Positions 5,524 through 13,377 of a stretch of 14,242 bases of DNA are shown one piece after another. Where the stretch lies: positions 1 to 14,242 of the forward strand of contig CAYGBW010000136.1 in the NCBI GenBank assembly GCA_964348185.1. Direction: 5' to 3'. Every line of letters begins with the position of its first letter. Position 1 is the first letter of the stretch. The stretch comes from CAYGBW01 sp964348185. GTDB taxonomy: Bacteria; Desulfobacterota; BSN033; WVXP01. Both the position numbers and the translations under genes were made by a program. Below the pieces are notes generated by a model. It was given only the letters and a program-made list of their open reading frames with translations, did not search any database and was not told where the DNA came from.

Positions 5524-7072
5524 TGCTCTCAGCGAAGTCTCTCCTGGGGAAGAGGGGATCCCCTCTCTGGGTAGACTGGCCGGCTCGAATTCCCCCCCAT
5601 CCCTTGACCTTTTCCAGGCGTTGGGTGTGAATGCTTCCCGCCATTCCCAGCTGGTTCCAGATCTTCTCTCCGGTTTGGGGCATAAAGGCGACAAGAAGGC
5701 ACGAAATAATCCTCAGACACTCCAGTGTGTTGTATAGAACCGTTGCGAGGCGATGACTCTGGTTAGAATCCTTTGCCAGATTCCACGGGGCGGTTTCGTC
5801 AATATATTTATTCACATGGCCGATAAGATCCCAGATCGCGATCAAGGCCTTGTGAAAACCGAGATCCATCATTTCTGATTCAAAGGATTCCACGGTTTTC
5901 AGGGCCTCGTTTTTGAGTGCCTCATCCGGTTTCTCCAATGGTCCACAGGGGGGGACGACTCCGCCAAAATACTTCTGAATCATGGCGAGACTTCGGCTCA
6001 AGAGATTTCCAAGGTCGTTTGCGAGATCCGCGTTCAACCGGCTTACCATGGCCGATTCGCTGAAACTGGCATCGAGACCGAAAACCATCTCCCTCATCAA
6101 GAAGTATCGGAAGGCATCTAAACCGTATTTCTTTTCGAGATCGAGGGGATTGACAATCTCACCCTTGCTCTTGGACATCTTCCCCCCCTGCACATTCCAG
6201 TACCCGTGGACGTTGAGGTGCAGGTATGGGTTGATTCCAGCAGCCTTGAGCATCGTCGGCCAGTAGATGCCATGAGGAATGAGAATATCCTTGGCAATCA
6301 GGTGATTTACCACGGGCCAGAACCGAAGGAACTTGAGGTCAGAGGGGTAGCCTAGGCCAGAAAGATAGTTAATCAGTGCATCAAACCAGACATAGGTGAC
6401 GTAGTCCGAATCGAAAGGCAGGGGAATTCCCCAGGAGAGGCGCTTCTTGGGCCGGGAGATGCAGAGATCCTCAAGGGGAAGCTCCAGAGAAGATAGAACC
6501 TTGTTCCTGTATCTCTCCGGCCGGATAAAATCCGGGTTTTCCCGGATCCAATCGATCAGCCATTGCTGGTACTTGCTCATGGCGAAGAAGTAGTTCTTCT
6601 CCTTCCGAAACTCGGGCTCACGCTGGTGGTCAGGGCACTTTCCATCCTCCAACTCATTCTCCGTGACAAAACGCTCACAGCCAATACAGTAGTACCCGCT
6701 ATATGCTCCGAAATAGATATCGCCCCCTTCGTAGACCGTCTGAAGAATCGCTTGAACGACCCTCTTATGCCCATCGTCCGTAGTCCGGATGAAATAGTCG
6801 TTGGAGATGTTGAGGCGGGGCCATAAGGCCCGGAAGAGACTGCTGATTCGATCTGCGTAGGGCTTGGGAGCCAGCCCCTTTTCGCTGGCCGCCTGAACGA
6901 CCTTGTCCCCATGCTCGTCTGTTCCGGTGAGAAAAAACGTGTCATAGTCTGCCAGGCGATAGAATCTTGCTAGGACATCAGCGACGATTGTCGTATAGGC
7001 ATGACCGATGTGAGGGGGGGCATTCACATAGTAGATCGGTGTTGTCACATAAAAGGCCTTGGGTTTGTCCAT
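5498..7072 (-). CDS. metG: Methionine--tRNA ligase, short form
   Basis: Charges tRNA-Met with methionine in the cytoplasm. The 524-residue protein is a class I synthetase with HIGH at 21-24, TGTDEHG at 49-55 and KMSKS at 298-302. The connective-peptide zinc knuckle is present (C129-x2-C132 and C146-x2-H149). After KMSKS comes the anticodon-binding helical domain, with NDLGNLLSR and the later DETAPWNLAK stretch. The C-terminal EMAP/Trbp111-like tRNA-binding domain found in longer MetG proteins is absent; the last 35 residues are a basic, probably disordered tail where the frame overlaps dciA. The start ATG at 7072 has AAAGGGG upstream, which lies in the last codons of ricT; only three bases separate the genes, so translation is probably coupled. 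Confidence 0.95.
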   Translation of the reverse strand: MDKPKAFYVTTPIYYVNAPPHIGHAYTTIVADVLARFYRLADYDTFFLTGTDEHGDKVVQAASEKGLAPKPYADRISSLFRALWPRLNISNDYFIRTTDDGHKRVVQAILQTVYEGGDIYFGAYSGYYCIGCERFVTENELEDGKCPDHQREPEFRKEKNYFFAMSKYQQWLIDWIRENPDFIRPERYRNKVLSSLELPLEDLCISRPKKRLSWGIPLPFDSDYVTYVWFDALINYLSGLGYPSDLKFLRFWPVVNHLIAKDILIPHGIYWPTMLKAAGINPYLHLNVHGYWNVQGGKMSKSKGEIVNPLDLEKKYGLDAFRYFLMREMVFGLDASFSESAMVSRLNADLANDLGNLLSRSLAMIQKYFGGVVPPCGPLEKPDEALKNEALKTVESFESEMMDLGFHKALIAIWDLIGHVNKYIDETAPWNLAKDSNQSHRLATVLYNTLECLRIISCLLVAFMPQTGEKIWNQLGMAGSIHTQRLEKVKGWGGIRAGQSTQRGDPLFPRRDFAESNGQENSQD

Positions 7073-7075
7073 GGT

Positions 7076-7876
7076 TTACCCCTTTGGGCACCGAATGTCT
7101 TCGACATTGAGGGTCACCTCACCACCGATTTCCAGTTCCACCGTGACGGTCCGATTCATGATATTCTGGCGGACAATCTTGCCCTCTCCATGGCTCGTCA
7201 TCACCTTTTTTCCCACCTTGGGGAGCCCTTTTCTGAATTCACAGTACGTTTCGTATTCGTATGAGAGGCAGCACATCAGGCGACCACAGGCCCCTGAGAT
7301 CTTAGAGGGGTTGAGAGCAAGATGCTGTTCTTTGGCCATTTTGACCGAAACCAGATCAAACGTGCTGAGAAACTTCGAGCAACAGAACTCTCGGCCACAG
7401 GGCCCCATCCCTCCAATCATCTTCGCCTCGTCTCTGACCCCAATCTGCCTCATCTCAATCCTTGTCTTGAACCGTGCAGCCAGATCTCTGACGAGTTCCC
7501 GAAAATCCACCCGTTTTTCAGAGGTGAAGTAGAAGATAGCCTTACTCCGGTCGAAAGAAAACTCAACCTTGACAAGATTCATGTTCAGCTTCCTGGCCTT
7601 GACCCTCTCAAGACAAAACTGAAAACCCTCTTTCTCAAGGGACCGATTGGTTCTATCCTGGATCATGTCCTCTTCGGTCGCCTTTCTGGTCACCTTCTTC
7701 AGCGTCTTGAGGAGGGATTTCTTGTCTTTTTCCCTGGGCTCCGCAGCAACCCTGCCTAGGCACAACCCCTTCCCCGTGTCAACCAGAATCGATTCTCCCT
7801 TATGGAGAACAAGATCCAGCGCATCGAATTCACTCACCTTTCCGCTACTGAGTCTGACACCGACCACCCGAATCAT
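7076..7876 (-). CDS. ricT: PSP1 domain protein, RicT/YaaT-like
   Basis: A 266-residue PSP1-family protein. In Bacillus subtilis its relative RicT (YaaT) joins RicA and RicF in a complex with two [4Fe-4S] clusters that promotes RNase Y-dependent mRNA maturation. The cysteine set is intact here: GPCGREFCCSKF (C160, C165, C166) and SGACGRLMCCLSYE (C197, C202, C203), with C212 following. The PSP1 core runs from about residue 60 to 150, and a C-terminal SH3-like section (about 217-266) contains the run KVMTSHGEGKIVRQN. The start at 7876 has GAGGG six bases upstream. It follows holB after a 145-bp gap and precedes metG by three bases. The holB-ricT neighbourhood is conserved in Firmicutes and Deltaproteobacteria. 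No RicA or RicF homologue is in the window. Confidence 0.88.
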   Translation of the reverse strand: MIRVVGVRLSSGKVSEFDALDLVLHKGESILVDTGKGLCLGRVAAEPREKDKKSLLKTLKKVTRKATEEDMIQDRTNRSLEKEGFQFCLERVKARKLNMNLVKVEFSFDRSKAIFYFTSEKRVDFRELVRDLAARFKTRIEMRQIGVRDEAKMIGGMGPCGREFCCSKFLSTFDLVSVKMAKEQHLALNPSKISGACGRLMCCLSYEYETYCEFRKGLPKVGKKVMTSHGEGKIVRQNIMNRTVTVELEIGGEVTLNVEDIRCPKG

Positions 7877-7920
7877 GTCTATCCCTCTTGATCTCTAGAC
7901 ACCGGGCGCGGAAATTAGAG

Positions 7921-7932
7921 AACCGATCGGTT
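7921..7932. promoter_or_regulatory. 12-bp perfect palindrome between holB and ricT
   Basis: AACCGATCGGTT is a perfect palindrome 45-56 bp upstream of the ricT start. It lies in a 145-bp gap that is unusually long for this otherwise compact operon. A second symmetry, CACCCT-C-AGGGTG, lies at 7983-7995 near the holB stop. No clear -35/-10 pair was found, so an internal promoter with an operator is only a possibility. Confidence 0.25.
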
Positions 7933-8021
7933 AAGAACCCGACCCTACGGCCTCCAGCTCTGAAGGTTTGGGACCCGGCCGACACCCTCAGGGTGACCCC
8001 AATGATGGCGCTCCACCTGTC

Positions 8022-8993
8022 TCATCTCAATTGTAGCATAAGGTTTTCCATGGCCAAAAGCCGGTTTACGTTTCGGCTGAAAGCCTTCGACGTCTCATTG
8101 ATCGCCTCGATTCGTCGGATCAAGGATCTGCGGGACATCAGGGAGGCCCTTTCCCCGACTTCCTCATGGAAATCCTGGTTGACCAGCCGATCGACATCTC
8201 TCTGTTCTTTCCAGATGATCAGGTCCCGATACCATGAGATCATCATGGGGAACACAAGGAGAAGGCCCTCTCCGAGATCGACCAGAGACTGTGCAATGGC
8301 AAATGCCCGCCCCACATCCTCCCTGGGGAGATCCATGAGGTCTTGGATAATCTTCGGTCTCTTTTCCCACACCGCGTCGCCGAACATCTCAAGAGCCCTT
8401 CCCAAGCTACCCTGGGACAGCTCCGCTAAGGTCTTTGCCTCCCCTTTTTCGACCGAAAGCCGTTGGGCTAATGCTTCGATCATCTGACCGATTGGCAGGG
8501 GTGTAAACCTCATCTGCTGACATCTCGAGACGATCGTAGGGAGGAGAGAATCCCGCTGCGTGGCCAGAAGGATCAGGAGGGTGTCAGGGGGAGGCTCTTC
8601 CAGGGTTTTCAGAAGGGCATTGGCACCCTCTGTCTTCATCCGGTCTGCCCCGTCGAGAATACAGACGCGTTTCTTCCCCTCATAAGGTCGATAGTTCAGT
8701 GACCGCTGGAGTTGTCGAATGCTGTCGATTCTGATGAATTGGCCTTCTGGACGAATGACGGTGACATCGGGATGGTTGAGACCCTCTATTTTCCTGCACG
8801 ACAGACAGGTTTCACAGCAGTCCTCTTTGGCCTCTTCACAATTGAGCGCCTTGGCCAGAGTGAGGGCAGTGAGCCTTTTGCCTACCCCTTCGGCTCCCAG
8901 AAAAAGATAGGCCTGGGGGAGATGGTCAATCAGAATGGCCTTTTTTAAGAGGCGAATCGGACGCTGGTGTCCGATAATTCCGTCGAAGCCCAT
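8022..8993 (-). CDS. holB: DNA polymerase III subunit delta'
   Basis: Clamp-loader subunit of the replicative polymerase. The 323-residue protein has an N-terminal AAA+ domain. The P-loop GAEGVGKR (33-40) has Arg in place of Ser/Thr after the lysine, which is common in delta'. The zinc module is C52-x7-C60-x2-C63-x2-C66. The Walker B-like LDGADRM lies at 113-119, NALLKTLEEPP at 124-134, and the SRC motif at 155-157 (IVSRCQ). A helical lid and a C-terminal collar-like region follow. The length fits the family. The start ATG at 8993 has GGAG six bases upstream. The start and binding site lie inside the residual tmk frame, so decay of tmk has not damaged this gene. Confidence 0.92.
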   Translation of the reverse strand: MGFDGIIGHQRPIRLLKKAILIDHLPQAYLFLGAEGVGKRLTALTLAKALNCEEAKEDCCETCLSCRKIEGLNHPDVTVIRPEGQFIRIDSIRQLQRSLNYRPYEGKKRVCILDGADRMKTEGANALLKTLEEPPPDTLLILLATQRDSLLPTIVSRCQQMRFTPLPIGQMIEALAQRLSVEKGEAKTLAELSQGSLGRALEMFGDAVWEKRPKIIQDLMDLPREDVGRAFAIAQSLVDLGEGLLLVFPMMISWYRDLIIWKEQRDVDRLVNQDFHEEVGERASLMSRRSLIRRIEAINETSKAFSRNVNRLLAMENLMLQLR

Positions 8994-9393
8994 AGGGTCT
9001 CCATCTTCTCCCGCTGATGAATCGTGAAGCCAGACGATTCAAATCCTCAACCCTTTTGAGGCCGAGTTGCCGGGGATATCCCTGCCCGGCCAGCGTGGCA
9101 TCACTGAACCGATCACACAGAACGCCCCGGCCTTTCTTCAGGGCGGGTTCAATAGCCTTGGCCCCATGTTGGGGCCTTTTGGCCTCGTATGAGAAAAGCT
9201 CACCCCGGGGAGTGAGCTCTACGTTCGCTGAACTCAACAGAATCCTTCTTGTCTGATCACTTATCGGAGAGCCGCCCGCCTCGCGCGTCACCGTGCAGGG
9301 CCATCCCCGGTTCGCTAGGAATCTGTCAAGGCGGCTGATCTGGGTTGTTTTGCTCCTCCCCTCCCCTCCTCCGAAGGTAATCAGATAGCCCAT
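8926..9393 (-). pseudogene. tmk: Truncated, degenerate thymidylate kinase remnant
   Basis: The 155-residue frame is recognisable as thymidylate kinase over residues 1-125: TREAGGSPISDQTRRILL, ELTPRGELFSY, RPQH, IEPALKKG, DRFSDATLAGQGY and DLNRLAS. It then turns into unrelated sequence (SGRRWRPYG onward) that merely reads holB in another frame. About 80-90 residues found in normal TMPK, including the GLxRAxxR LID region and the final helices, are absent. The P-loop, normally EGxEGxGKTT, reads GGGEGRSKTT (8-17), with Ser14 replacing the glycine before the lysine. The TREPGGT motif has become TREAGGS, and the AYQG tyrosine is now Gly103. I infer an internal deletion ending just before the holB start, plus point decay. 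ATG 9393 fits the family N-terminus; a TTG at 9420 is also possible. A working tmk must be elsewhere. Confidence 0.75.
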
Positions 9394-9460
9394 GGAAATC
9401 GTAGACTCAGGTGAAATCAATATCTGTTCAATCAGGTAGAATCATTGAGATCTTCCCGTA

Positions 9461-9489
9461 ATCATAGAGAATCGCCCCCCCCTTGTCAA
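9461..9489 (-). promoter_or_regulatory. Strong sigma70 promoter for the tmk-holB-ricT-metG-dciA operon
   Basis: On the minus strand, a consensus TTGACA (9484-9489) and TATGAT (9461-9466) are spaced exactly 17 bp. Transcription would start near 9454, about 60 bp before the tmk remnant. The spacer contains eight consecutive G on this strand (C on the plus strand at 9475-9482). Confidence 0.72.
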
Positions 9490-9532
9490 GGAAAAACCTT
9501 CTGGAGTTAACCCATGAAACGGCGAAAGCCAC

Positions 9533-10306
9533 CTATTTCAGGGGTTCTTTGGCGTTCAGGGCCCAGTTGTAATGGAGATAGTCGATCTTGGGCTGCCGCT
9601 CAAGAAACACAAGAACATCCTCTTTGAGATAGGGTCGGATAAAATTCATGACTGAACCCGATTTTCCAACAAAATCACTTTCAAACCAATCGAATATCTT
9701 TGAGAGATAAACCGTATTCTCCGCCGGATCGATCCGCACTCCCCGTTCCGAGTTGACATACTTCCGCGTTTCATCTTCCAACCTGACCTGGACGTTTTCT
9801 TCTGTGTAGGCGAACCTTGGCAACTTGGGGCAGCCCGAGGAGGCACAGATAATGGCAAAATGGATCCTCGGGTCTTTGAACTGCTTCCGCAGGATTTCAT
9901 GCTCGATGTCGTCTGGACTCATCCGCGTGTTGGCTACCCTATGTTCCCGGCGCGTAAAGAATTTGGTCGAAGTCCACACACCCGGTATGAACGTCTCCCG
10001 TACGCTCTTTTCGGGCTTCCATTTAATTACCTTGTCGATGGTGGCGGCATTGTATGCATTGAGCCAGAAGGCGAGCTGGCCATTCAAGGACATCGACTCC
10101 ACATTTGCCGATGCCAGGGATTCTATGTAATCGGAGAAGGACCGGTCCTCGGCGATGCCGTTGTAATCGACCAGACCCTTCCCATCGACATACTGTTTGA
10201 GAATGAAATCAAACTTGGAATGGTCAAACGTAGCTGAATAAACCCCGCAGATCGAGACAAAAACCGTCAGAATCGAAAATGTCAAAACAACCCAACGCTT
10301 TTTCAT
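9533..10306 (-). CDS. DUF547 family exported protein
   Basis: A 257-residue protein with a signal peptide (MKKR, hydrophobic core 6-20, likely cleavage after VYSA near residue 25). It has a complete DUF547 domain (PF04784): AFWLNAYNAATIDKV (79-93), DDIEHEILR (132-140), HFAIICASSGCPKL (149-162), LSKIFDWFESDF (201-212) and the closing YLHYNWALN (243-251). It would act outside the cytoplasm, probably in the periplasm. The biochemical role of DUF547 in bacteria is not established. The start ATG at 10306 has GGGAGAG about six bases upstream. It is probably transcribed alone from its own promoter: the gene upstream ends 120 bp away and the operon promoter of tmk-holB lies downstream. Confidence 0.9.
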   Translation of the reverse strand: MKKRWVVLTFSILTVFVSICGVYSATFDHSKFDFILKQYVDGKGLVDYNGIAEDRSFSDYIESLASANVESMSLNGQLAFWLNAYNAATIDKVIKWKPEKSVRETFIPGVWTSTKFFTRREHRVANTRMSPDDIEHEILRKQFKDPRIHFAIICASSGCPKLPRFAYTEENVQVRLEDETRKYVNSERGVRIDPAENTVYLSKIFDWFESDFVGKSGSVMNFIRPYLKEDVLVFLERQPKIDYLHYNWALNAKEPLK

Positions 10307-10354
10307 TTATACTCTCCCATAAGACGCCTTTTTTCAGATTGCCGGTCAACCTAA

Positions 10355-10363
10355 ATTATATCA
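10355..10363 (-). promoter_or_regulatory. Extended -10 promoter of the DUF547 gene
   Basis: The minus strand reads TGATATAAT, an extended -10 (TGn plus a consensus TATAAT). No good -35 is seen 17 bp upstream; that position is occupied by one arm of the inverted repeat at 10380-10400. The start would be near 10348, leaving a leader of about 40 bases. Confidence 0.55.
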
Positions 10364-10379
10364 TCGATACGGACATCGA

Positions 10380-10400
10380 CACCATCTCCCCCTGATGGTG
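10380..10400. promoter_or_regulatory. Inverted repeat upstream of the DUF547 promoter
   Basis: CACCATC (10380-10386) and GATGGTG (10394-10400) are perfect inverted arms around a 7-base spacer. Relative to the predicted DUF547 start the element spans about -32 to -52, the usual place for an activator site. It is also 27 bp past the stop of the membrane sulfatase-fold gene, but has no T run after it, so a regulatory site is somewhat more likely than an intrinsic terminator. Confidence 0.4.
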
Positions 10401-10426
10401 AGGACCCTTTTGTCTCAGGGAATTCT

Positions 10427-13138
10427 TCACCTTTTTGAGTTACCCATTCTGGGTGATCTTGGAGTCGCCCCCACCCGAGCCTTTGACAGAAGGGGTCGAT
10501 AGGTCCTTCCCTCCACCCTTTCGAGGTAGCGGAGAAGGTCCCTCTCCAGTTCGGCTGACAGATCTTGATTCTCCTGAAGGAGGTTTACCCTCTCCAGGGG
10601 GTCCGCGACCGTGTTGAACAACTGGAGGAGATCCAGCTCGGCAAAATAAACCAACTTCCATTCCCAGTTCCGGTACAGGAAGTACCGGCGCTTGAAGGAT
10701 GCCCTTCCCACAACATCTCTCTCGAGGTACCGGCTCCGCTCCTTTCCCCGAAGCAGGGGAACAAGGGAGATTCCCATGTGGGGATCGTTGTAAGGGGGAT
10801 CCACGGAGTACCCCGCCAGGTCGACAAGGGTAGGCGCCATATCAGCGGCAACGACTGGCACCTCCTCCACCCGTTTGCGGATTCCATGGGCGAGGAGGAT
10901 CAGGGGGATTCGAATCTCCTCCTCATAGAGGGTGTGGCCATGCAGGCTTGCCCCGTGCTCCCAGAACTGTTCCCCATGATCGGAGGTGAAGAGAATGACG
11001 GTTCGGTCGTAGACCCCCTTCTTTTTGAGCCAACCGACGAACCGCTCGAAGGCTCTATCGACATAGGACAGGTTGTTGTCATAGAGATCCCTTGGGCTGT
11101 CTCCGAAGTCCAAACCATCCTCTTTCTTCCAGAGATCGTTGTGCACGTCCATAAGGTGAAGAAAGCAGAGAAACCTTTCCCCTGTGGCAAGGGTGTCAAT
11201 GGCGTCCCTGGCCCAGCCGAAAACCTCATCCGCCGGCACAGACCGCCAGTCGCGACGGGGTGCTGATCTACCCAATTCGATGACGGGGGAATTGGGAGGG
11301 AAAATCGCCCTCGGCCCGGACTCTTTGACCACCATGAACCTACGGATTCCCTCGGCTCGGGCGAGCTTGAAATACAGATTCTTCTGATAGAGGTTCGGCC
11401 CGTAGAGGGCAAAACGGCTCCTTCCGGCAACCAAGAGAGGAACCGCGGCAAAAGAGCCTCCCCCTTGGCTGTAGGCCCGTCGGAAAGAAATGGTTTCCTC
11501 CATGGCCCACCGGTCCAAGAAAGGGGTAAGGTCACGCTCATACCCTGCTGAATGGAAGGCGTCTCCCCGCAGGGCATCGACAACAATCACCATGAGATTG
11601 AAGTCCCTGGGAAGGAGTGATGGGTGCGTCCTTTTCAGGGTCCAGGGCAGGGGCCAAGGTTCCGGACTCTCGTTCCTCTCCGGATCCTGCCCCAGACGGA
11701 CCCATTTTTCCAATCCCATGGCGTGGGTGAGCACTCTCGTCTGCGTGGCATCGACTCGGGTGAGCTCGTTAAACTGCAATATCGCAACCTTTGCTTCCCG
11801 ATACCTCTCGAGAAGGCCAAAGGGAAGAAACCCAGCAAGAAAGACTATCCCGATCCCAAACCAGTGTCGCCCCGGCCGGGGAGAAGACCTGGAGGGGACA
11901 GGGAAGAACTCCTCAACGGCCAGGACCATAACCCCTGCGGCCACGAAGGCTGTGGCCTTCAGAATGGCCCCCTTCAAATATGAGAAGGCCGTAAACCAGG
12001 GATCGAAAAGATCCCCATAGAGAACATAGAATCCCAACCAGACACTTCCAAGAAGACAGCAAAACAGAAGGAAACGCCAAGACCACCGGCCGCTGCCGCG
12101 CCGTGTGAGAATCCATGCGATCGGAAACAGAGGCACAGCCCCCATGGAGAGCGCGAGGATTCCGATTTGGCTTCTCTCTTTTTCGGGGGTTCCCTGGGAT
12201 GCAATTCTTTGAAAGGTGGCAGAAAACAAGGCCCCTCCACCCCCGCACAGGAGAATCAGAAGAGGGACCATAGCGCTCGTCAGGCGGAGTGTTCGAAGCT
12301 CCCAATCCATTGCATGGAGGAGCGATTGAAGCCACATGGCGGCAAAGAGCCCAGATATGGAGAGAAAGGGCAAAAGGAAAACAATCCCCCCGAACGCCGA
12401 CTGTGCGCAGTCCCGAACGGGTAAGCTCCTGAAAACTCCGAGAATAGCCAGGATTCCAATACCAAACCACAGACCGGTAACGCCGGATAGGACAGGAGGC
12501 AGAATTCGACTCACCAGAATCTCAAATCCACTGTCTAGGTGAACGTAGTTCTCCATTCTGTTCCATAAAGGGTCGAGGGCTGCGGGAACAGCCGTGAGAA
12601 AGAAAAGGAGGGAAAGAAACAGAAGGGATCGCCTCTCTGGACGGCCTAAACGGTCCATGGATAGGCACAATTCCGTTTTGCGAGATCCCCATAAAGTCAC
12701 CAGCGTCTGCAAGAGAATTGAGACTTGAATGAGGATGTGTCCCCAGGTGAGGCCGCCTTCCCACCCGTAGAAAACGCCCATGGCCAGGATCCCCATGGCG
12801 ACCGTTTCACCCCCGATGAGAAGCTTCAACTCCCGGGAAGGAGACAGGCCACAGCGTCGCAATTCGAGACGCTGCCCCCATTGAACCCCCAAAAGATAGG
12901 CGAGCCCGATGAGCAGGAACAACGGCACGTAACCCCTGGCCCACGCGAAGGCGGGGCTCTCTCCCGTTGAGATCTCCTTTGCCAAATCGCTATGGGTCGC
13001 GGCAAAAAGAGAGATGACCACAAAGGCCAGGAAACCCCCGAAAAGGTGGAGCCACGGGGTGGCATTCAGTAGCGCTGAATAGCGTCTCCTTGCGGGTGTG
13101 GCCTGTGTCGTCCCCTTAAAAGTGACCATGGTTAACAT
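10427..13138 (-). CDS. Polytopic membrane protein with C-terminal sulfatase/alkaline phosphatase-fold domain
   Basis: The 903-residue protein has about 12 membrane helices in its first 445 residues (for example 29-47, 70-87, 107-125, 131-150, 171-188, 210-236, 249-270, 355-378, 390-410, 427-443). A sulfatase-like domain follows at about 513-830, probably outside the membrane. Metal-site features are VIVVDALRGD (Asp521), TSDHGEQFWEHG (Asp720, His721) and HGHTLYEEEIRIPL (734-746). At the nucleophile position Ser562 (GGGSFAAV) replaces the cysteine of C-x-P-S-R, and the Pro and Arg are absent, so formylglycine formation is unlikely. The protein may instead work like LtaS- or EptA-type transferases or hydrolases, which use Thr or Ser. 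The substrate is unknown; a surface polysaccharide or lipid is possible. ATG 13138 has AGGA seven bases upstream; ATG 13129 is the alternative. No promoter was recognised in the 239-bp gap upstream. Confidence 0.85.
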   Translation of the reverse strand: MLTMVTFKGTTQATPARRRYSALLNATPWLHLFGGFLAFVVISLFAATHSDLAKEISTGESPAFAWARGYVPLFLLIGLAYLLGVQWGQRLELRRCGLSPSRELKLLIGGETVAMGILAMGVFYGWEGGLTWGHILIQVSILLQTLVTLWGSRKTELCLSMDRLGRPERRSLLFLSLLFFLTAVPAALDPLWNRMENYVHLDSGFEILVSRILPPVLSGVTGLWFGIGILAILGVFRSLPVRDCAQSAFGGIVFLLPFLSISGLFAAMWLQSLLHAMDWELRTLRLTSAMVPLLILLCGGGGALFSATFQRIASQGTPEKERSQIGILALSMGAVPLFPIAWILTRRGSGRWSWRFLLFCCLLGSVWLGFYVLYGDLFDPWFTAFSYLKGAILKATAFVAAGVMVLAVEEFFPVPSRSSPRPGRHWFGIGIVFLAGFLPFGLLERYREAKVAILQFNELTRVDATQTRVLTHAMGLEKWVRLGQDPERNESPEPWPLPWTLKRTHPSLLPRDFNLMVIVVDALRGDAFHSAGYERDLTPFLDRWAMEETISFRRAYSQGGGSFAAVPLLVAGRSRFALYGPNLYQKNLYFKLARAEGIRRFMVVKESGPRAIFPPNSPVIELGRSAPRRDWRSVPADEVFGWARDAIDTLATGERFLCFLHLMDVHNDLWKKEDGLDFGDSPRDLYDNNLSYVDRAFERFVGWLKKKGVYDRTVILFTSDHGEQFWEHGASLHGHTLYEEEIRIPLILLAHGIRKRVEEVPVVAADMAPTLVDLAGYSVDPPYNDPHMGISLVPLLRGKERSRYLERDVVGRASFKRRYFLYRNWEWKLVYFAELDLLQLFNTVADPLERVNLLQENQDLSAELERDLLRYLERVEGRTYRPLLSKARVGATPRSPRMGNSKR

Positions 13139-13377
13139 CCGTCGATCCTTGTTCAGGGGTCCGTTGCTGAGCCCCTTTTAGCCGCCGGAGCCCCCAGTGC
13201 TATCACGCTCGATTACTCTCCCGTTGAGGTCATCTGGGCTCGCAATGGGGGAGTCAGCCGTCAATTTCATAACGACCCTGCCTCATCCCCGTTAACCTGT
13301 CAGGGAACCTGGCCGAGATATCTAGCTCTTGCAACGGAAGACTGACGACCGACCTCTGACACCCGGGGGCCGTCATT

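Noticed and set aside
5524..5694. A 57-residue N-terminal extension of dciA
   Set aside because: It overlaps metG by nearly 200 bp and has no DUF721 similarity. The family N-terminus begins at ATG 5523.
7888..8487. A 199-residue open frame on the plus strand
   Set aside because: It lies mostly opposite holB, which has clear Walker and zinc motifs. Its translation is Ser/Arg-rich with no domain features, typical of antisense frames in GC-rich genes.
8926..9393. A functional short thymidylate kinase
   Set aside because: Loss of the P-loop glycine, the LID region and the C-terminal helices together make activity implausible; no known TMPK form is this short.
13155..13179. AGGGG...CCCCTTTT stem as an intrinsic terminator on the plus strand
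   Set aside because: There is no plus-strand gene upstream for it to end, and on the minus strand it lies before the sulfatase-fold gene start without a T run.
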